Source of the DNA: Pelodera strongyloides
Taxonomy: Eukaryota; Nematoda; Chromadorea; Rhabditida; Rhabditidae
DNA length: 64,000 nt
Direction of reading: 5' to 3'
NCBI GenBank assembly: GCA_036852015.1
Contig: JAANDG010000145.1
Span: forward strand, 207,288 to 271,287
Of this stretch, positions 23,244 through 35,501 are shown in pieces; position 1 is the stretch's first letter, and each line of letters begins with the position of its first letter. Made by a program: the position numbers and the translations under genes. Under the pieces are notes generated by a model. The model was not told the origin of the DNA and did no database searches. It saw only the letters and a list, made by a program, of their open reading frames with translations.

Positions 23244-26200
23244 TTATTTCTTCTGAGCCACAGGTTGAGATGGAGATCCTCCACTGCCACTTGACGTCTT
23301 CTTCACTGCGGCCGGACTCTTGTCCGAAGGGGATCCAGAACCACCGGATTCGTTCTACAATGAAACATACTAATTATCATCAGGTGCATTGGAATTCAGC
23401 ATTGGGGACTGGGGACTTCGGGCCCTGGGGCGTACCGTACTACTCACAAATGGCAGGATGCCAAATTTCTACCGCCCCACAATGCAAATGCAGGAAAACA
23501 GAGAATGGGCCCTTTACCTGGCCTGGGTTCAAACTTCAAACAAAAAAATAATAAACCGATTAAAACAAGAAATTGACCTAGGACCTAGTTAGTTCAACCT
23601 GATTGTAACTGCAAAATAAAAACAAGTATGACACATAACAATAAGCAAAACAAGCAAACAAGCATCATTGCATGTGCTACAAGAAAACTACAAACTAATG
23701 ATACAAGAAAACTAAAGAAAACCGTAATTCGTAAAAAAAATATACTATACTTCAAACTTCAAATCAAAGAGGACACAACAAAAATAATTAGGAAGATAAA
23801 TATTATGTAGTGTGAAATTGTGAAACGAACGAACACCTAACTAACTCTAACAGTAAAAGCGACAAAGGCATCCAAGTAACATACCTTGTTGCTCAAGAAC
23901 TGTGTCATTGGCGGTCCAGCCAACAGATTCGCTGCCTAAAATTATAGCGGTTAGGTTAGGTCAATTTGTGCCTTCGAGAAAAACAATTTAAGTGAATCAA
24001 AATAAAACCAGCAACCAGCAATAATAACTGTCTGTTAGGTAAGACACACGCCCACAAATATCGAAACTGGTGGAACACTAACATAAAAGCGAAATCAAAA
24101 TTATTAACAAGCGAAACAACAATAAAAAACAACAAAAAATCAATAATTAATATTCACCTGATCAGGCTCGACATTTCCCAGTTCGAGCTGTTCGAGCCTC
24201 TTCCAAAGGTCCTCCCGGTCCTTTTCCTTCTTTCGCTCCCTGAATAAATTATATTTGTTTTCGGTTCAAAAATAACCCAACATTAAGTAAACACCCAAAC
24301 ATCAGGCGAGCCACAAAAGGTAAACAACACACGATAAGAGATTTCAAAACAAGCTTTCTACTTTCTACTCACGTTCACGTTGTAAAGAACCACGTATACG
24401 CCTCTACAGCGATCGTCACAAGGCAAATCATTGTCTAAGTGAATACAAAAGCGTAAATCACGCGTGAAACACTTCCGGACTAGTTCTGACTTTCTGAAGA
24501 TTAGTGCAAATTGTACCGTCTCCAACAAAAAAGTCACACTGTTACACACGAAATTAGATCTGAGCTAAAGTGCTAAAATGTAAAATGAAGAAGTGCAATG
24601 AACAAACTCACTTTTGTCGTTCCATCTTGTAGGTGGACGTCAACTCGTCAAACAGCTTGCCGTTCATCTCCATGAATGTCTTGAGTACGTTGTAGACGAG
24701 GGCGACTATCGTCTGATTCCAGTGCTCCTTGGAAATCCTGTAGAGAGCCGGGAACATGATCGGCATCACCTGAACAAAAAAATTATTAAGTGGAAATAAA
24801 TCAGAAATAACAGAAAGCGCATCGAAAGCTTCGTATCAATAGTTTCAGTATCAATATAGTTATATTAAACAAAAGAAAAAGCCGCGCAAATGAGTAGGAA
24901 CCGAGATCCGAGCATAGCTAGTCTTCCTGTTCAAAGAAGCTAGCTAGTAAGGAACTAATAAATAATAATAAATGAAGCAAAATACCTGGGCACTCGTCTC
25001 TTCAATCAAAGACAAGATGTACTCGTTGTTCCAAAAGTACAGAGCACGCTCGGCAACCTAAAGGGATAAACGATAAATTCATTGATATTCAAAAATAATA
25101 ATCACGTATAGGCAAAGGTTTTAGCGTATATATGTTTTTTTTTTGTTTCACATTAATACAATTATAAAACGACTTCGACTACAACTTTATTCAAATGTTC
25201 AGTGTTGAAAACGCATCTACAGCTCTCAAAAAATTATCTTGAGTATTCCTACATAAACCACAAACGACTACAGAGAATGAGCTATGGGAATCGAAACGAT
25301 AACCAACCTGGAAGTGGGGACTGCTAACACATTTGGACAGCTGGCGGAACAGCGGGTCGATAATCCTCTTGAACTGCTCGGGCTCGATGATATCCAGGAT
25401 CTCCTCCACCTCGCCGAGGAACATCACCTCCTTCAACAAACACAAATAAGAAGCCATAATTGCACGAGGCCATGAATAATCCATAAAGAATATTACAATA
25501 ATATCTAATGGAGAATGAGCGCATATATATATATCGTAGTCCTTTTCTGAGCTTCAACTACAAAGAGTAGGGAAAATAGCAAAGTATCGGTAAGTTGAAA
25601 AAGCAAGCCAAGCAATTCAAAATTCTAACCTTGCTAGAACATGTCCGCGGCCAGAACTTGAGCAGGGCGTCAAAGACCTGTGGAGTGAGCGTGGAATCCT
25701 TTTCAATGAACTGAACCACGCAGTAGGCCAGCTGAAAATGGGTAAATAATAAAAATTAATTTTCCAATCTAGGCTAGGCTGAGAGTTGTGAATTCTAATC
25801 ACAGGAAAAATATTACTGCCACATAGGATCGCCTTAAAAGATGTAGATATGAAGCACGAAGAGATCGTGGCGTCAATATGGTCCACAAGTATCCACTTGT
25901 TAAATGGGCAGTTGGATATAATAATAATAAATTAACTATTGACTATTATTGACATGGATACGCAAAAAATGCTCATGTCTGAAAAGAACACTGAAACTAC
26001 TAAGAACTCGTACTATATAAACTATTGCTGAAACATGTCAGCATTACACCAATAATGTGAGTGTGGATAAAGATAATAAATAAAGATAAAGTGAACCGGG
26101 TTATATCAACCGAATCCGCGGAAACGGTGCACCGGGAAACGTGAATAAAACATCCTTTAACAATATGTGCACATCAACATTTCAGTTAGATAAAAAAAAA

Positions 26201-29200
26201 AGAAACAAATAAAATTATTATATAGGGGATAGGGGGCCCCAGCCCCAAAAAAGAAGTGCATGATAAATTTAATAATTTAATACCAAATGATAATGTGCAA
26301 CATTCGATTTCAAATATGTGCACGTAATAACAATAATTAGCTGTGTGTTTTTACAACAAGGCTAAGACAGACAGAAAATGATGCAGGAACTGGAGCAGAA
26401 GATATGAAATATAACATAAAACAGATAAAACAAACCCTAATTATCTCAAGACAAAAAGGAAGGACAAAAAAGGTTAGTTAAAAAGTACATTAAAAGAATA
26501 ACACATTAATAAGTAACACATCATCAGCACATTTAGAGGGAGACAAACGACAAATAATAATATATTATACGCTAAAATATAAGCGTGGTGGTTATAAAAG
26601 AATAAAGAAGGAATACGAAACCACAAAGTTCCGAAGTTACAACAACACGAGGAAATTAAGTGACTAGGTAATTATCTTGGATAGTACAATAAACGTTCAT
26701 ACCTGCGCATGGTAGAGTGAGAGACATCTGGGTTTGTGCAACGGCAAGAGAACCTTCACGAGGAACACCTTGTGCTCCTGCTTCAAAGGAAGTGCGAAAC
26801 CGTTGATGATACTAAAAATGACATTTCGTCATTAAAACAAATTAGCAGCAGACTTACTACTAAAACGCCTGGTAAAACTGTCTCCACATCCACAACAGTA
26901 TTAACAGTGTTTAGTATTTAATAATGTACTTAGAAACAACGTGATAATATTAAACAAGTCATATGTTAATAACTTAAATCTAAGCACCGTTGTTTTGGAA
27001 ACTCGTATACAATTTACATTTACAACAATACTTGTCGAAAAACCCCAGAAAACTCGAAGAAATGAACAATTATACACTACACAAATTACAAACCTTCCGA
27101 GTATTTCCAAAAGTTCACCAACTCCGTTGAAAGACTCCGTTTCGTAGACAAACCTGAAACGCGATTTTTTTCAATAAAAAAATCGAAATAAAAATAAAAC
27201 CATTCGTGGCAAAAGAAAATAGAAGATGAATAAAAAAAAAAGAAATAAAAAAAAAACAGATGAAGAAAACAATAAACAGACCACAATCATGGGTTGGAAA
27301 CAGGAAGAAATAAGATATTAGTAAAGTAAAACTTTAGCTGAATCGTCAACTCACGAGAGGAACATGTTATTGATGTGCTTCCGAATGAAGGCCCTCAATC
27401 CGAGGAACTTTCCATAAATACGGTGCAGAACGGTCTTCAGAAAGTCTCTCTCACGGGGATCCTCCGAGTCGAACAGATCCAAAAGCTAAAGATGAAACAA
27501 ATAAGGCAAACCAAATACTTCGCAACCGAGTTTGGAATTTGCATTTGGCACATGACAAAGCCCAGTTCCAGCACAAAAAAATATATATAAAAGTAACACA
27601 AAGTTCGTTTGAGTCCATGGGTCTATGGGCAATCGATTTTAGAGTATGGACAAGATGTATACAAAAAATAATCCAGGTAGGTAAAAATAAAACCTACATT
27701 GAGAACGAAACGCTGATCAATGTACTTCTTCCCAATAGACGCTTGAAAATCGGGTGACTCCAGGAAACGCAAAAATAGCTCGTATACAAGCTAAATAAAA
27801 GAAAAATCATTGTAAACTTGTTTTCCGATATAAAACTCAAATGTTTATATTACCTAGATTGTGCACGCGATAATATACAAACATTGCACGAAATAATTGA
27901 AATTACAAGCAAACACATTAATAACATAGGAGAAACTCGAGTAGTGAGCGATACAGTAACATCACTAACAAAAAAAACTGGAAAAAAAATTACCTGCAAA
28001 TGAGGCCACGAAACTTCGAGTGTTGGTTCGTCCTCTTCTGGGTCGAATTCTGAATTGTCCGAGGGCGGCAAGACACGGAAGATATTCTTGGACACCATTT
28101 TGATCACCTAAAACACCCGCACAATACGATCATTGACGCAAAAAATCAAATTCAAGAAACAAATAAAATACACGGACGGGGCCAGTTTTCACCAATTTTA
28201 CATGACAGCGAGGGTCGGCAATCTAACCTCTAAGAAGTGAAATTCGCGTGGCTAGGTAGAAATGGCAGATGCAGAGGACGACTACATAGGCAACTTCCGT
28301 GCGTAAATAGAGATTAAGAGACGGGCTTTTAGCTTAGGCTTAAGTGACTGGAACGGTTTCAATTGTTCACTCAAATGTAAACTTGGAAAACATTACTTCC
28401 AAAGATGGTCAAGGACAAAGGGGCAATGCCATAGCCTAAGCCCGCCGGCGAACTCACCGGCGAACCACCTCCGGAATTAGAATATTGCATAAATTTGGAG
28501 GGCTCATGGCTGAACCACCTCCCAATTAGAATATTAGATATGTGAAGCCCGGCGGTGGTACGATAATTTTATTAGAAACGTATCACAAACAGAGCTAATT
28601 TCGCGAACCACCTCCGGGCTCACCGGCGAGGTTTATGCCCTGGGCAATGCCAATCCCGAAGCGCTTGGTGCGTGAATTTACGCACCGATTAATGTGTAAC
28701 AACTACTAACTACATCGCAAGGCAACATTTAGATTTAGAAACGTTACCTCTGGATAAATCTGCTCCACAATTGCTCCCTTCTGCGTAGTAATGTGGTCAA
28801 TGAGCTCATTTAGCGCTGCACGCTTGATCTACAAACGAAAAGGAATAAAGGATGTATATACAATAAACAAATAGTTGAAATAGTTGAAATAGTAGAAATA
28901 TATCTTTTATAGGTTAAAATAGTAGAAATATATCTTTTAGGTAAAGCTATTAAAGCAACAACGAACTAACAACCAAAACCACTGGTAGTGCTGTTTTTAT
29001 TCTGAGTTATTATATATATATTCAATATTCTGAGTTCACCCAAACTGGCAAAAATGAAGAATACAGAAGAATGGACCACAATAAATAACGAAAGGGACAA
29101 CCAATTCAGCAAGTCGAAAGTAGAACAGAACAAATCAAGACTGTACAGAAAGCATTGTAAAAATAACCTCTTTGGATTTCAATTGAGCAACTGGATCATA

Positions 29201-30176
29201 GAAATCGAAGATTCTCTGGCACTGCACCAGTTTTTGTATCACAAGGCTGGGTTGCTCGGCAAGAGGAGTATCTGAAAGAAGTTTACTGTAACTTAGAAAC
29301 TACACACAACCACGGTAATTAACGTTGGACTAAAAAAGTGTACAGCACATCCTGTGGTTAACTTTCACAACTAAAGACAAAGAAAATACAGTAACACGCA
29401 ATCACCTTTGATTAGTGGCAACTGAGTGAGTTCGGGCTCATTATCTTGGTGATAGCGACTGCTGTTCACAATTCTCCTGGAATAACTAACATAAGTATAA
29501 AAAAAGAAGAGGCCATTCCATGGCGTAATTCAGTGTGTAAATGAGACGGATGTGTAAACGATTCCGTGTGTCAAGTGTAAATGAGACGCCAAATTTTATA
29601 GCAAGTTGTATTGATTTTTAAAATATGCAAAATTTCGGCCGGAAATTGTTGATGTACAAAGCATCATCAACGCCCAGGCCAGATCGCCAGTTCGAAAGCA
29701 ATACAAAGCTCGGCGGTAGTAAAGTTTTCTGTTATGTTATTGTCAGCTGATCGACGTACCGCCTTCGGCTTGTTCCTCTTTTTGAAAAGGGGTCAATTTT
29801 ATCGACAAACTGATTTGCGGTAGCGGATAGTTGCTGTCCACCGGTGGCAGCTCCCTAGAAAATGGTTATATTAACGGAGCGGTTTCTTTCGTCCTCCACT
29901 TTCAGGTAAATTCTAATAGGAGCCTTTTTATAGTAATACTAGCAAACATCTGTGCTTGAATTTAGGTGGGTTTTCGTTTAAAACTTCTAACTTGAATCAG
30001 ACAGGCAGGCAGTGCACAGGTGCACAAACAATTTGGTTGCTCAAACCACCTAAGCACATCCACAAGTACGAACAGCTTATTACTATTACCTGGGTCTTGG
30101 GAGGCGGCACCTGATGAGCGTGCGGTCCTCCTGCGAGGAGACGCTCCGCGCTCCCCTTTTCTCCTTTTTCGGACAT
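23244..30176 (-). CDS. pptr-1: PP2A regulatory subunit B56 (B')
   Basis: Seventeen exons in consistent phase: 30176-30090, 29854-29760, 29476-29406, 29271-29168, 28828-28748, 28107-27994, 27790-27698, 27485-27355, 27153-27094, 26811-26703, 25731-25630, 25430-25308, 25057-24986, 24769-24612, 24239-24158, 23935-23885, 23354-23244; 547 residues. B56 landmarks in order: [127 protein letters not shown] and [15 protein letters not shown]. The HEAT-like scaffold binds PP2A A/C subunits and recruits LxxIxE substrates. The subtype is nearer alpha/epsilon, so pptr-1 is preferred but pptr-2 is not excluded. The C-terminus is Ser/Gly/Lys-rich and specific to this lineage. A TTTCTTTACAG about 70 nt upstream of the ATG may be a trans-splice site. 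One acceptor (exon at 25430) ends in AAG. Confidence 0.93.
28420..28655. repeat. GC-rich repeat-bearing insertion in B56 intron
   Basis: Bounded by similar GGGCAATGCC sequences at about 28421 and 28643. Contains repeated GCGAACCACCTCC and CTCACCGGCG units. It contrasts with the AT-rich intron around it. No coding frame; it looks like a non-autonomous element, but target duplications are not clear. Confidence 0.4.
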
Positions 30177-30249
30177 GTTGACGATAGACGAATCGGTTTG
30201 AAAGGGCTGTCACCACCCAAGAGAGGCCGCTCTTTCAAACTGTAAAGAA

Positions 30250-31142
30250 ATCTGGAGATTATATTCAAAAGCATTTTAAAATGGCCAAACGCGTGCACTA
30301 CCATGTGCAAGGATGTAGTGGTGTTCAATAACAAGACACAAACAAACAGGAGGCGTACCGCACTGGAAATAACAAGGATAAGGAGAGCAACGATGGATCA
30401 CATGAAGAGCTAAACCACGTTGGATTGTTCAGAAGTTTTCACAAAGAACACATATTTACTTCAAAAGGACATGCTATACGTAAACCAATGCCGGCAAATC
30501 GCTCGCGGGTGTTGGTTTCGAGCACCCGACGAGATTTCTCCAGCTTTCCTCTATTCGTCTCTTTCTCTCCGGGGTTGCAAACTATTTCGCAGTTCCTCTA
30601 TTTCTCAGGCACCTCTGCACGGAGAGAGCACGCCATACGCCCACACGCTTCAGTTTTTGATTTTCTTTATTATTTGACGAAATTTGAATGTTATATCTCA
30701 TTTGAATACTCTATTCATTATAAGTATGCAGTTTAGCATCTTTTTAGAATAAATTAGATAAGAATATATGAAAAGTAAGCAAATTTACGTAGAAATTTTG
30801 ACGGTGTGGCGTGTTTATTACTAACCGTGCGTTTGAAGCCTTTTTCCGCCGCACAGACGAAATATAAAGCCACGCCCATTATTTTATCTTTCGCTTCTTC
30901 CGCGTTTGTTTTAGTTGTGTGGATAAGTTTTTACTACGTTTCGGTTATTTTCTTTAATGAGTTGGTCTAATGTTTTCCACCTGAGCGGTTAATGTCTTCT
31001 CTGCCTTGCGTACGGTGGATTTCGTCCTGCTTAATGATGGATTACTAAAACTGGAAGAAGAAAGTTGATCACCTCCATTTACACACTGGGATTATGCCTT
31101 ATAAAGGCTTCCCGCTACGGCCTACCAGTGTGAAAGTTTTAA
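30250..31142. other. Divergent intergenic region, B56 (-) and CWC15 (+)
   Basis: The two genes are transcribed away from each other, so promoters of both should lie here. CCACGCCC at 30871-30878 is a KLF-type box. A short inverted repeat, ACACACTGG with CCAGTGTG (about 31080-31133), could form a hairpin. ORFs of 85 and 103 codons overlap each other at 30420 and are not supported. Confidence 0.4.
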
Positions 31143-31478
31143 AGGGAATATGTAAGCCCTTTTTGAAGTTAAGCTGTGTCGATAGAATGTGTGTTGCCCA
31201 TTAAGGAAACAATAACAAAAGTTGTCTACAATTACCCACTTAAAAGAAAATCAATTACAAAGCTCGCCTTTTCCATAGTAAACGCTAATTCGGAACCCTT
31301 GCATAAATTTGGGTCCGATTGAATAAATTTCAGTTTAAATCGGCAAATAGCAAGATTCAAGATGCAGCGCATTCCAATTTCGTATTTACATATTCAGTTG
31401 CCTATTTAAATTAACGTCTGGTATGGAAACGCTAGTTTCGCTTTTTTTTTGCTCATTTTGAGTGCCTACATATTCGCT
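31143..31478. mobile_element. TTAA MITE, family D, copy 1 (336 bp)
   Basis: TTAA at 31139-31142 and 31479-31482. Ends AGGGAATATGTAAGCCC and GTGCCTACATATTCGCT. By eye nearly identical, in inverted orientation, to the copy at 33190-33524. It lies just upstream of CWC15 exon 1. Confidence 0.82.
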
Positions 31479-31607
31479 TTAAGTACAACTATTAGTTCAG
31501 TTTCCTTCCGTGAACTTCCTTTCTTCCTACATTGTTGTTTCCTTCCTCCGCTAGAGTTACTTATTGTTGAAATACGGAAGACTGTTTTTATTGTTTCAGT
31601 TTAAACT

Positions 31608-34437
31608 ATGACCACTGCTCATCGTCCTACGTTCAATCCGGCCCGTGGTGGCTCCGGAAGATCTGAGGGAGATCTTTCCAAGCTCACCCAACAATACTCA
31701 AGCAAAGATATGCCATCTCACACCAAACTAAAATACAGAGAAAAGGGACAAGGAACCACTGAGGAGCTAAGAAAGAGAGTATGTTTTGATTACTATGAGG
31801 CGATGATGAACGTTGGTAAGAATCGTGACTTACATAGTAAGATGGGGAATCCACTTGGCTACGGTTCGCGGTTCCCCGTTCTTTTCGTGGGCCAGCCCAA
31901 GCCATCTAGTGGCGTTGCCGTGACCAACTGTCGTCAATTGATCCCCACATGGTCATTAGTCAGTATGTTGTTATCTTTTTCGGTGACGGTTTTTCGGCGG
32001 TCTGGGCAATTATCCGGTTTTCGGTGTAATTGTGGCTTAGGCGAAACGGCTCCGATCACCTTTTGAATAATTGTGGGTGCCCCACTTTCATTTCCAATAG
32101 CTCCCGAATTTATTTACTGCAGTCCTTTTGTATTTGTGAGGAAACTACAAACTACGAAACTACCTAAGAAATACATAGTTTATATGTCCCTTTGCCCAAA
32201 ACCACATGGTCTCTTTTGATCATAACACGTGGAGTATCATTGTTGATCTCTTTTGATTATAATACGTGGAGTATCATTGTTAATCAGCATTTTTTGTTTC
32301 AGGATCTGCGCCGTGAGCTGGAGGACCGTGAGAGAGCGACTCGCGACAAGAGAAGTGGCAGAGACTCCGGTATTATTTTAAAATTGTAGTCTGCATTTTG
32401 TTATTATGGGGTTTCCATGTATGCGATTCGCACTTGCGAAAATGACAAATGTCTGTCCATGTGCGAGTCGATGTAAATGACCTGTCCCGCAGCGATTTTG
32501 AATCTTGTGCGGATCTATTTCAAAATAGTACGGATCTATTTCAAATCCAATAGCACGGGTCTGGTGCGGATCTGTTTCAAATAGCTCGGGTCTGATGCGG
32601 ATCTACTTCAAATAGCACGGGCCTGGGGCACTTTCGCTGCAAGAAAATCACAGAAGATCAAGAAGATTTTTAAGAGTTTATTTTCCGAGGACGGTAGGGT
32701 TACTGTATTTTCTTTCAGGTTCGAGCAGTTCGTCAAAGAAGCCACGATTCGAAGAAATAGCACCGAAAGACATTGATGCTGACGAGCCACTAGACGAGGT
32801 AAAATATAAAAATGTGAAATATAATTAGCAAACGAGGGCTTTATGATCATACCACTTTCAGTGGTATTCCTCTAAAGTTGGAGCCCACGCCCCGTTATGA
32901 TTTTGTTGCAGCGTTGATACTTGCGCAGAACTGGAGCTCCTTACCGTCTTTTGGATTTTCTCAGATTACCTGCCTAATGAAGCGGTACAACAACGTTTTT
33001 GAGCAATACGTTTCTAATAAGGAACAGACTTGTGTAATTTTTCCTTTCAGGTAAACAGTTCAGACGATGATGACTCAGACGATGACACTGCCGCCCTCAT
33101 GGAGGAATTGGCGAGAATTAAGAAGGAGAGAGCAGTGGAAAAGGAGGCCAAGCAGGAGGAAGAGAAGGTTGAACAGGTGAGCTTATTAAAGCGAATATGT
33201 AGGCACTCAAAATGAGCAAAAAAAAGCGAAACTAGCGTTTCCATACCAGACGTTAATTTAAATAGGCGACTGAATATGTAAATACGAAATTGGAATGCGC
33301 TGCATCTTGAATCTTGCTATTTGCCGATTTAAACTGAAATTTATTCAATCGGACCCAAATTTATGCAAGGGTTCCGAATTAGCGTTTACTATGGAAAAGG
33401 CGAGCTTCATAATTGATTTTCTTTTAAGTGGGTAATTGTAGACAACTTTTGTTATTGTTTCCTTAATGGGCAACACGCATTCTATTAATACAGCTTAACT
33501 TCAAAAAGGGCCTACATATTCCCTTTAATTCTCGAAATATAATCAAGTGAAAAATAATACTGATGTCCTTTTTGAACGGTTGTTCGGAGTTTTTTTTATA
33601 TGTGATTCAAAGGCAGAAGTATGTAGTGGGAGTAAGCAGGTTGTCTGGTTATGTTATTTGTTTTTATTGTACAACGCAAATATGCTTTATCGAAAACAAT
33701 AAAGTGGTCGTGAGAGCCGGGTAAGGGTAACGTAAACTTAAGATTGAAATGCATCATGCCGTTATTTCTTGCCGGGCAGTATTTAGGTTGGCGTCCAGTA
33801 AATCAATTGGAACTAATCCATTCATTTGCTCATTGCTGAGATTCATAAGAAGTTTATGCATGTAGATTGTGTGATTTAAAGAGAGAGAGAGAGAGGCCGC
33901 AGAGTTGATGGTTAAGCCACAAAAGTAATAATCGATTATCTTTGTTCCTTTGCCTTTGAAAGAAAGAAAAAAACTAATTCATAAGGTTACTCCTTTCTCG
34001 GGTGTTTATGTAAACGTGCGTTTTTAGGAGAAGATTCGGATGGAAAATATTTTACATGGAAACCCATTGCTGGCCACAGGAGCGGATAGTGCGGAGGACG
34101 GATTCAAGGTGAAAAGACGTTGGGACGATGATGTGGTGTTCAAGAACTGTGCTAAAGGTAACGTCTTTAACGGCTCTAATGCTAATCGATTTTTTTTCTA
34201 CTTAAATTTTTTTTATCTTTCAATGGAAGATCGAACCATGTTATATCCGCTTTGCTATGGTATATCCGTGTAGTCTAATGCTCTAGAGAGGAGAGGATCC
34301 TTACTCTAAAAATCTAAAATACGTCGATTAATTATTTAATTCTAGGATTGGACGAGCGCAAGAAAGACTCAACATTCATTAACGATGCTATCCGGTCAGA
34401 ATTTCATAAAAAGTTTATGGACAAGTATATCAAGTAA
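31608..34437 (+). CDS. cwc-15: Spliceosome-associated protein CWC15
   Basis: Six exons: 31608-31778, 32303-32369, 32719-32798, 33051-33176, 34028-34157, 34346-34437; 221 residues (human protein 229). The N-terminus [17 protein letters not shown], the motif [19 protein letters not shown], the basic [12 protein letters not shown] segment, the acidic stretch before [37 protein letters not shown] and the C-terminal [14 protein letters not shown] all match CWC15 along its full length. CWC15 is a nuclear component of the PRP19/CDC5L-related complex in the catalytic spliceosome. TTGTTTCAG ends 9 nt before the ATG, a likely trans-splice acceptor. A poly(A) signal lies at 34689-34694. A family D MITE sits in intron 4, 13 nt after the donor. 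Confidence 0.96.
32211..32285. repeat. Two-copy tandem repeat, about 37-bp unit
   Basis: CTCTTTTGATCATAACACGT and CTCTTTTGATTATAATACGT begin successive units that both continue GGAGTATCATTGTT. Located in CWC15 intron 1, close to the acceptor of exon 2. Confidence 0.75.
32507..32626. repeat. Minisatellite of GCGGATCT units in CWC15 intron 2
   Basis: About four imperfect units of the type GCGGATCTATTTCAAATAG followed by a CACGGGTCTG-like spacer, about 35 bp each. Confidence 0.7.
33190..33524. mobile_element. TTAA MITE, family D, copy 2 (335 bp), inverted
   Basis: TTAA at 33186-33189 and 33525-33528. Ends AGCGAATATGTAGGCAC and GGGCCTACATATTCCCT. It is the reverse complement of the copy at 31143 with few differences. 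Lies in CWC15 intron 4, starting 13 nt past the exon 4 donor. Confidence 0.82.
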
Positions 34438-34694
34438 TTTGTATTTGAAAACCATATTTCGTGTTGTAAGGTTTTTCATTATACCATACTAGATCTCTTT
34501 GAGTGATATTTTTTGTCAGTGGAAAGTTGCAAACGTAATTTAGTTATTATTATGAAATTCAAACTCTGAGTTGTTCCGTTATTGTTATTTTATGTAATGT
34601 ACTAAGCCCGGAAGGGTAAATATTTTGTTGTGGTTCTTTTATTACGTTTAAATGTATTTACTTTTTGAAAATTTACATACGCTTTTGAAATAAA

Positions 34695-35501
34695 GTGTTA
34701 CTGAAATTATCTTTTTTTTATTTTACTAGTGTTGCTTTTGGGTTGTAATGATCACCCGATTTCTTATTTAACGTTTTAAAATGTATTATCCTTACCCACC
34801 CTGGTGGTCTTGTGTTACCTCCGCTTTGCGCTCACACGTGCGCACTTTTGTAGCGCATAACGGTATGACAGAATACTGTATGGTATAATGTTGGGTAAAT
34901 TAGTTTTCCTTACCATTTAGTTTGTAGTTTGTCTCCATTGTTTTTCATGATTAATGATAGTGATTTCTAGGTATTGTTTTTATCCTAGCACTTCTTAGCT
35001 GGTGCTATTTCTTGTTTTTGACAGTGGTTGTTTGACTTTCACCTTTTGTGCTCAACTCGCTCGATTTATTATCAGTCCTTATCAAATTTTGAAGTGCATT
35101 GACCTCTCTCTAACCGTCTGCTTATACTGGTCACGCTACTAGCATTGTGACCGCGAAAATTAGTTTCTAGCTAATAATAATATTCCTATATTCCTTTCCT
35201 TGGCCAAGTTCGGCTATGTAAGTTCATCTTTTTCTCTCTATTATAATGGGATCCGAAATCGAAATCCGACCAATAGGCCACTGCCGTATATTGATTTTGT
35301 AAATAATGCCTGTGTGTTTCGTTTGCCACACTGAAAAGCATATGTGTGGCTTTATTTTGTATTACTATCGGTCCTGATGTAGTGTTTGTTTTGATATTTG
35401 ATGTAAATAGTTTGTTTGTTCATGTATTTCTTTGATATTTTGTATATAATTATCAAGTTTAGCTGTCCCGCTCACCGAAACGTTCCCGCGCTGTAGGCGC
35501 C
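34695..35501. other. Intergenic between CWC15 and SLC37 genes
   Basis: About 0.8 kb, T-rich on the plus strand, without an ORF of note. Both flanking genes are on the same strand, but the spacing is too wide for a typical nematode operon (usually about 100-400 bp). An acceptor-like AGTTTAG precedes the SLC37 start by about 40 nt. Confidence 0.45.
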
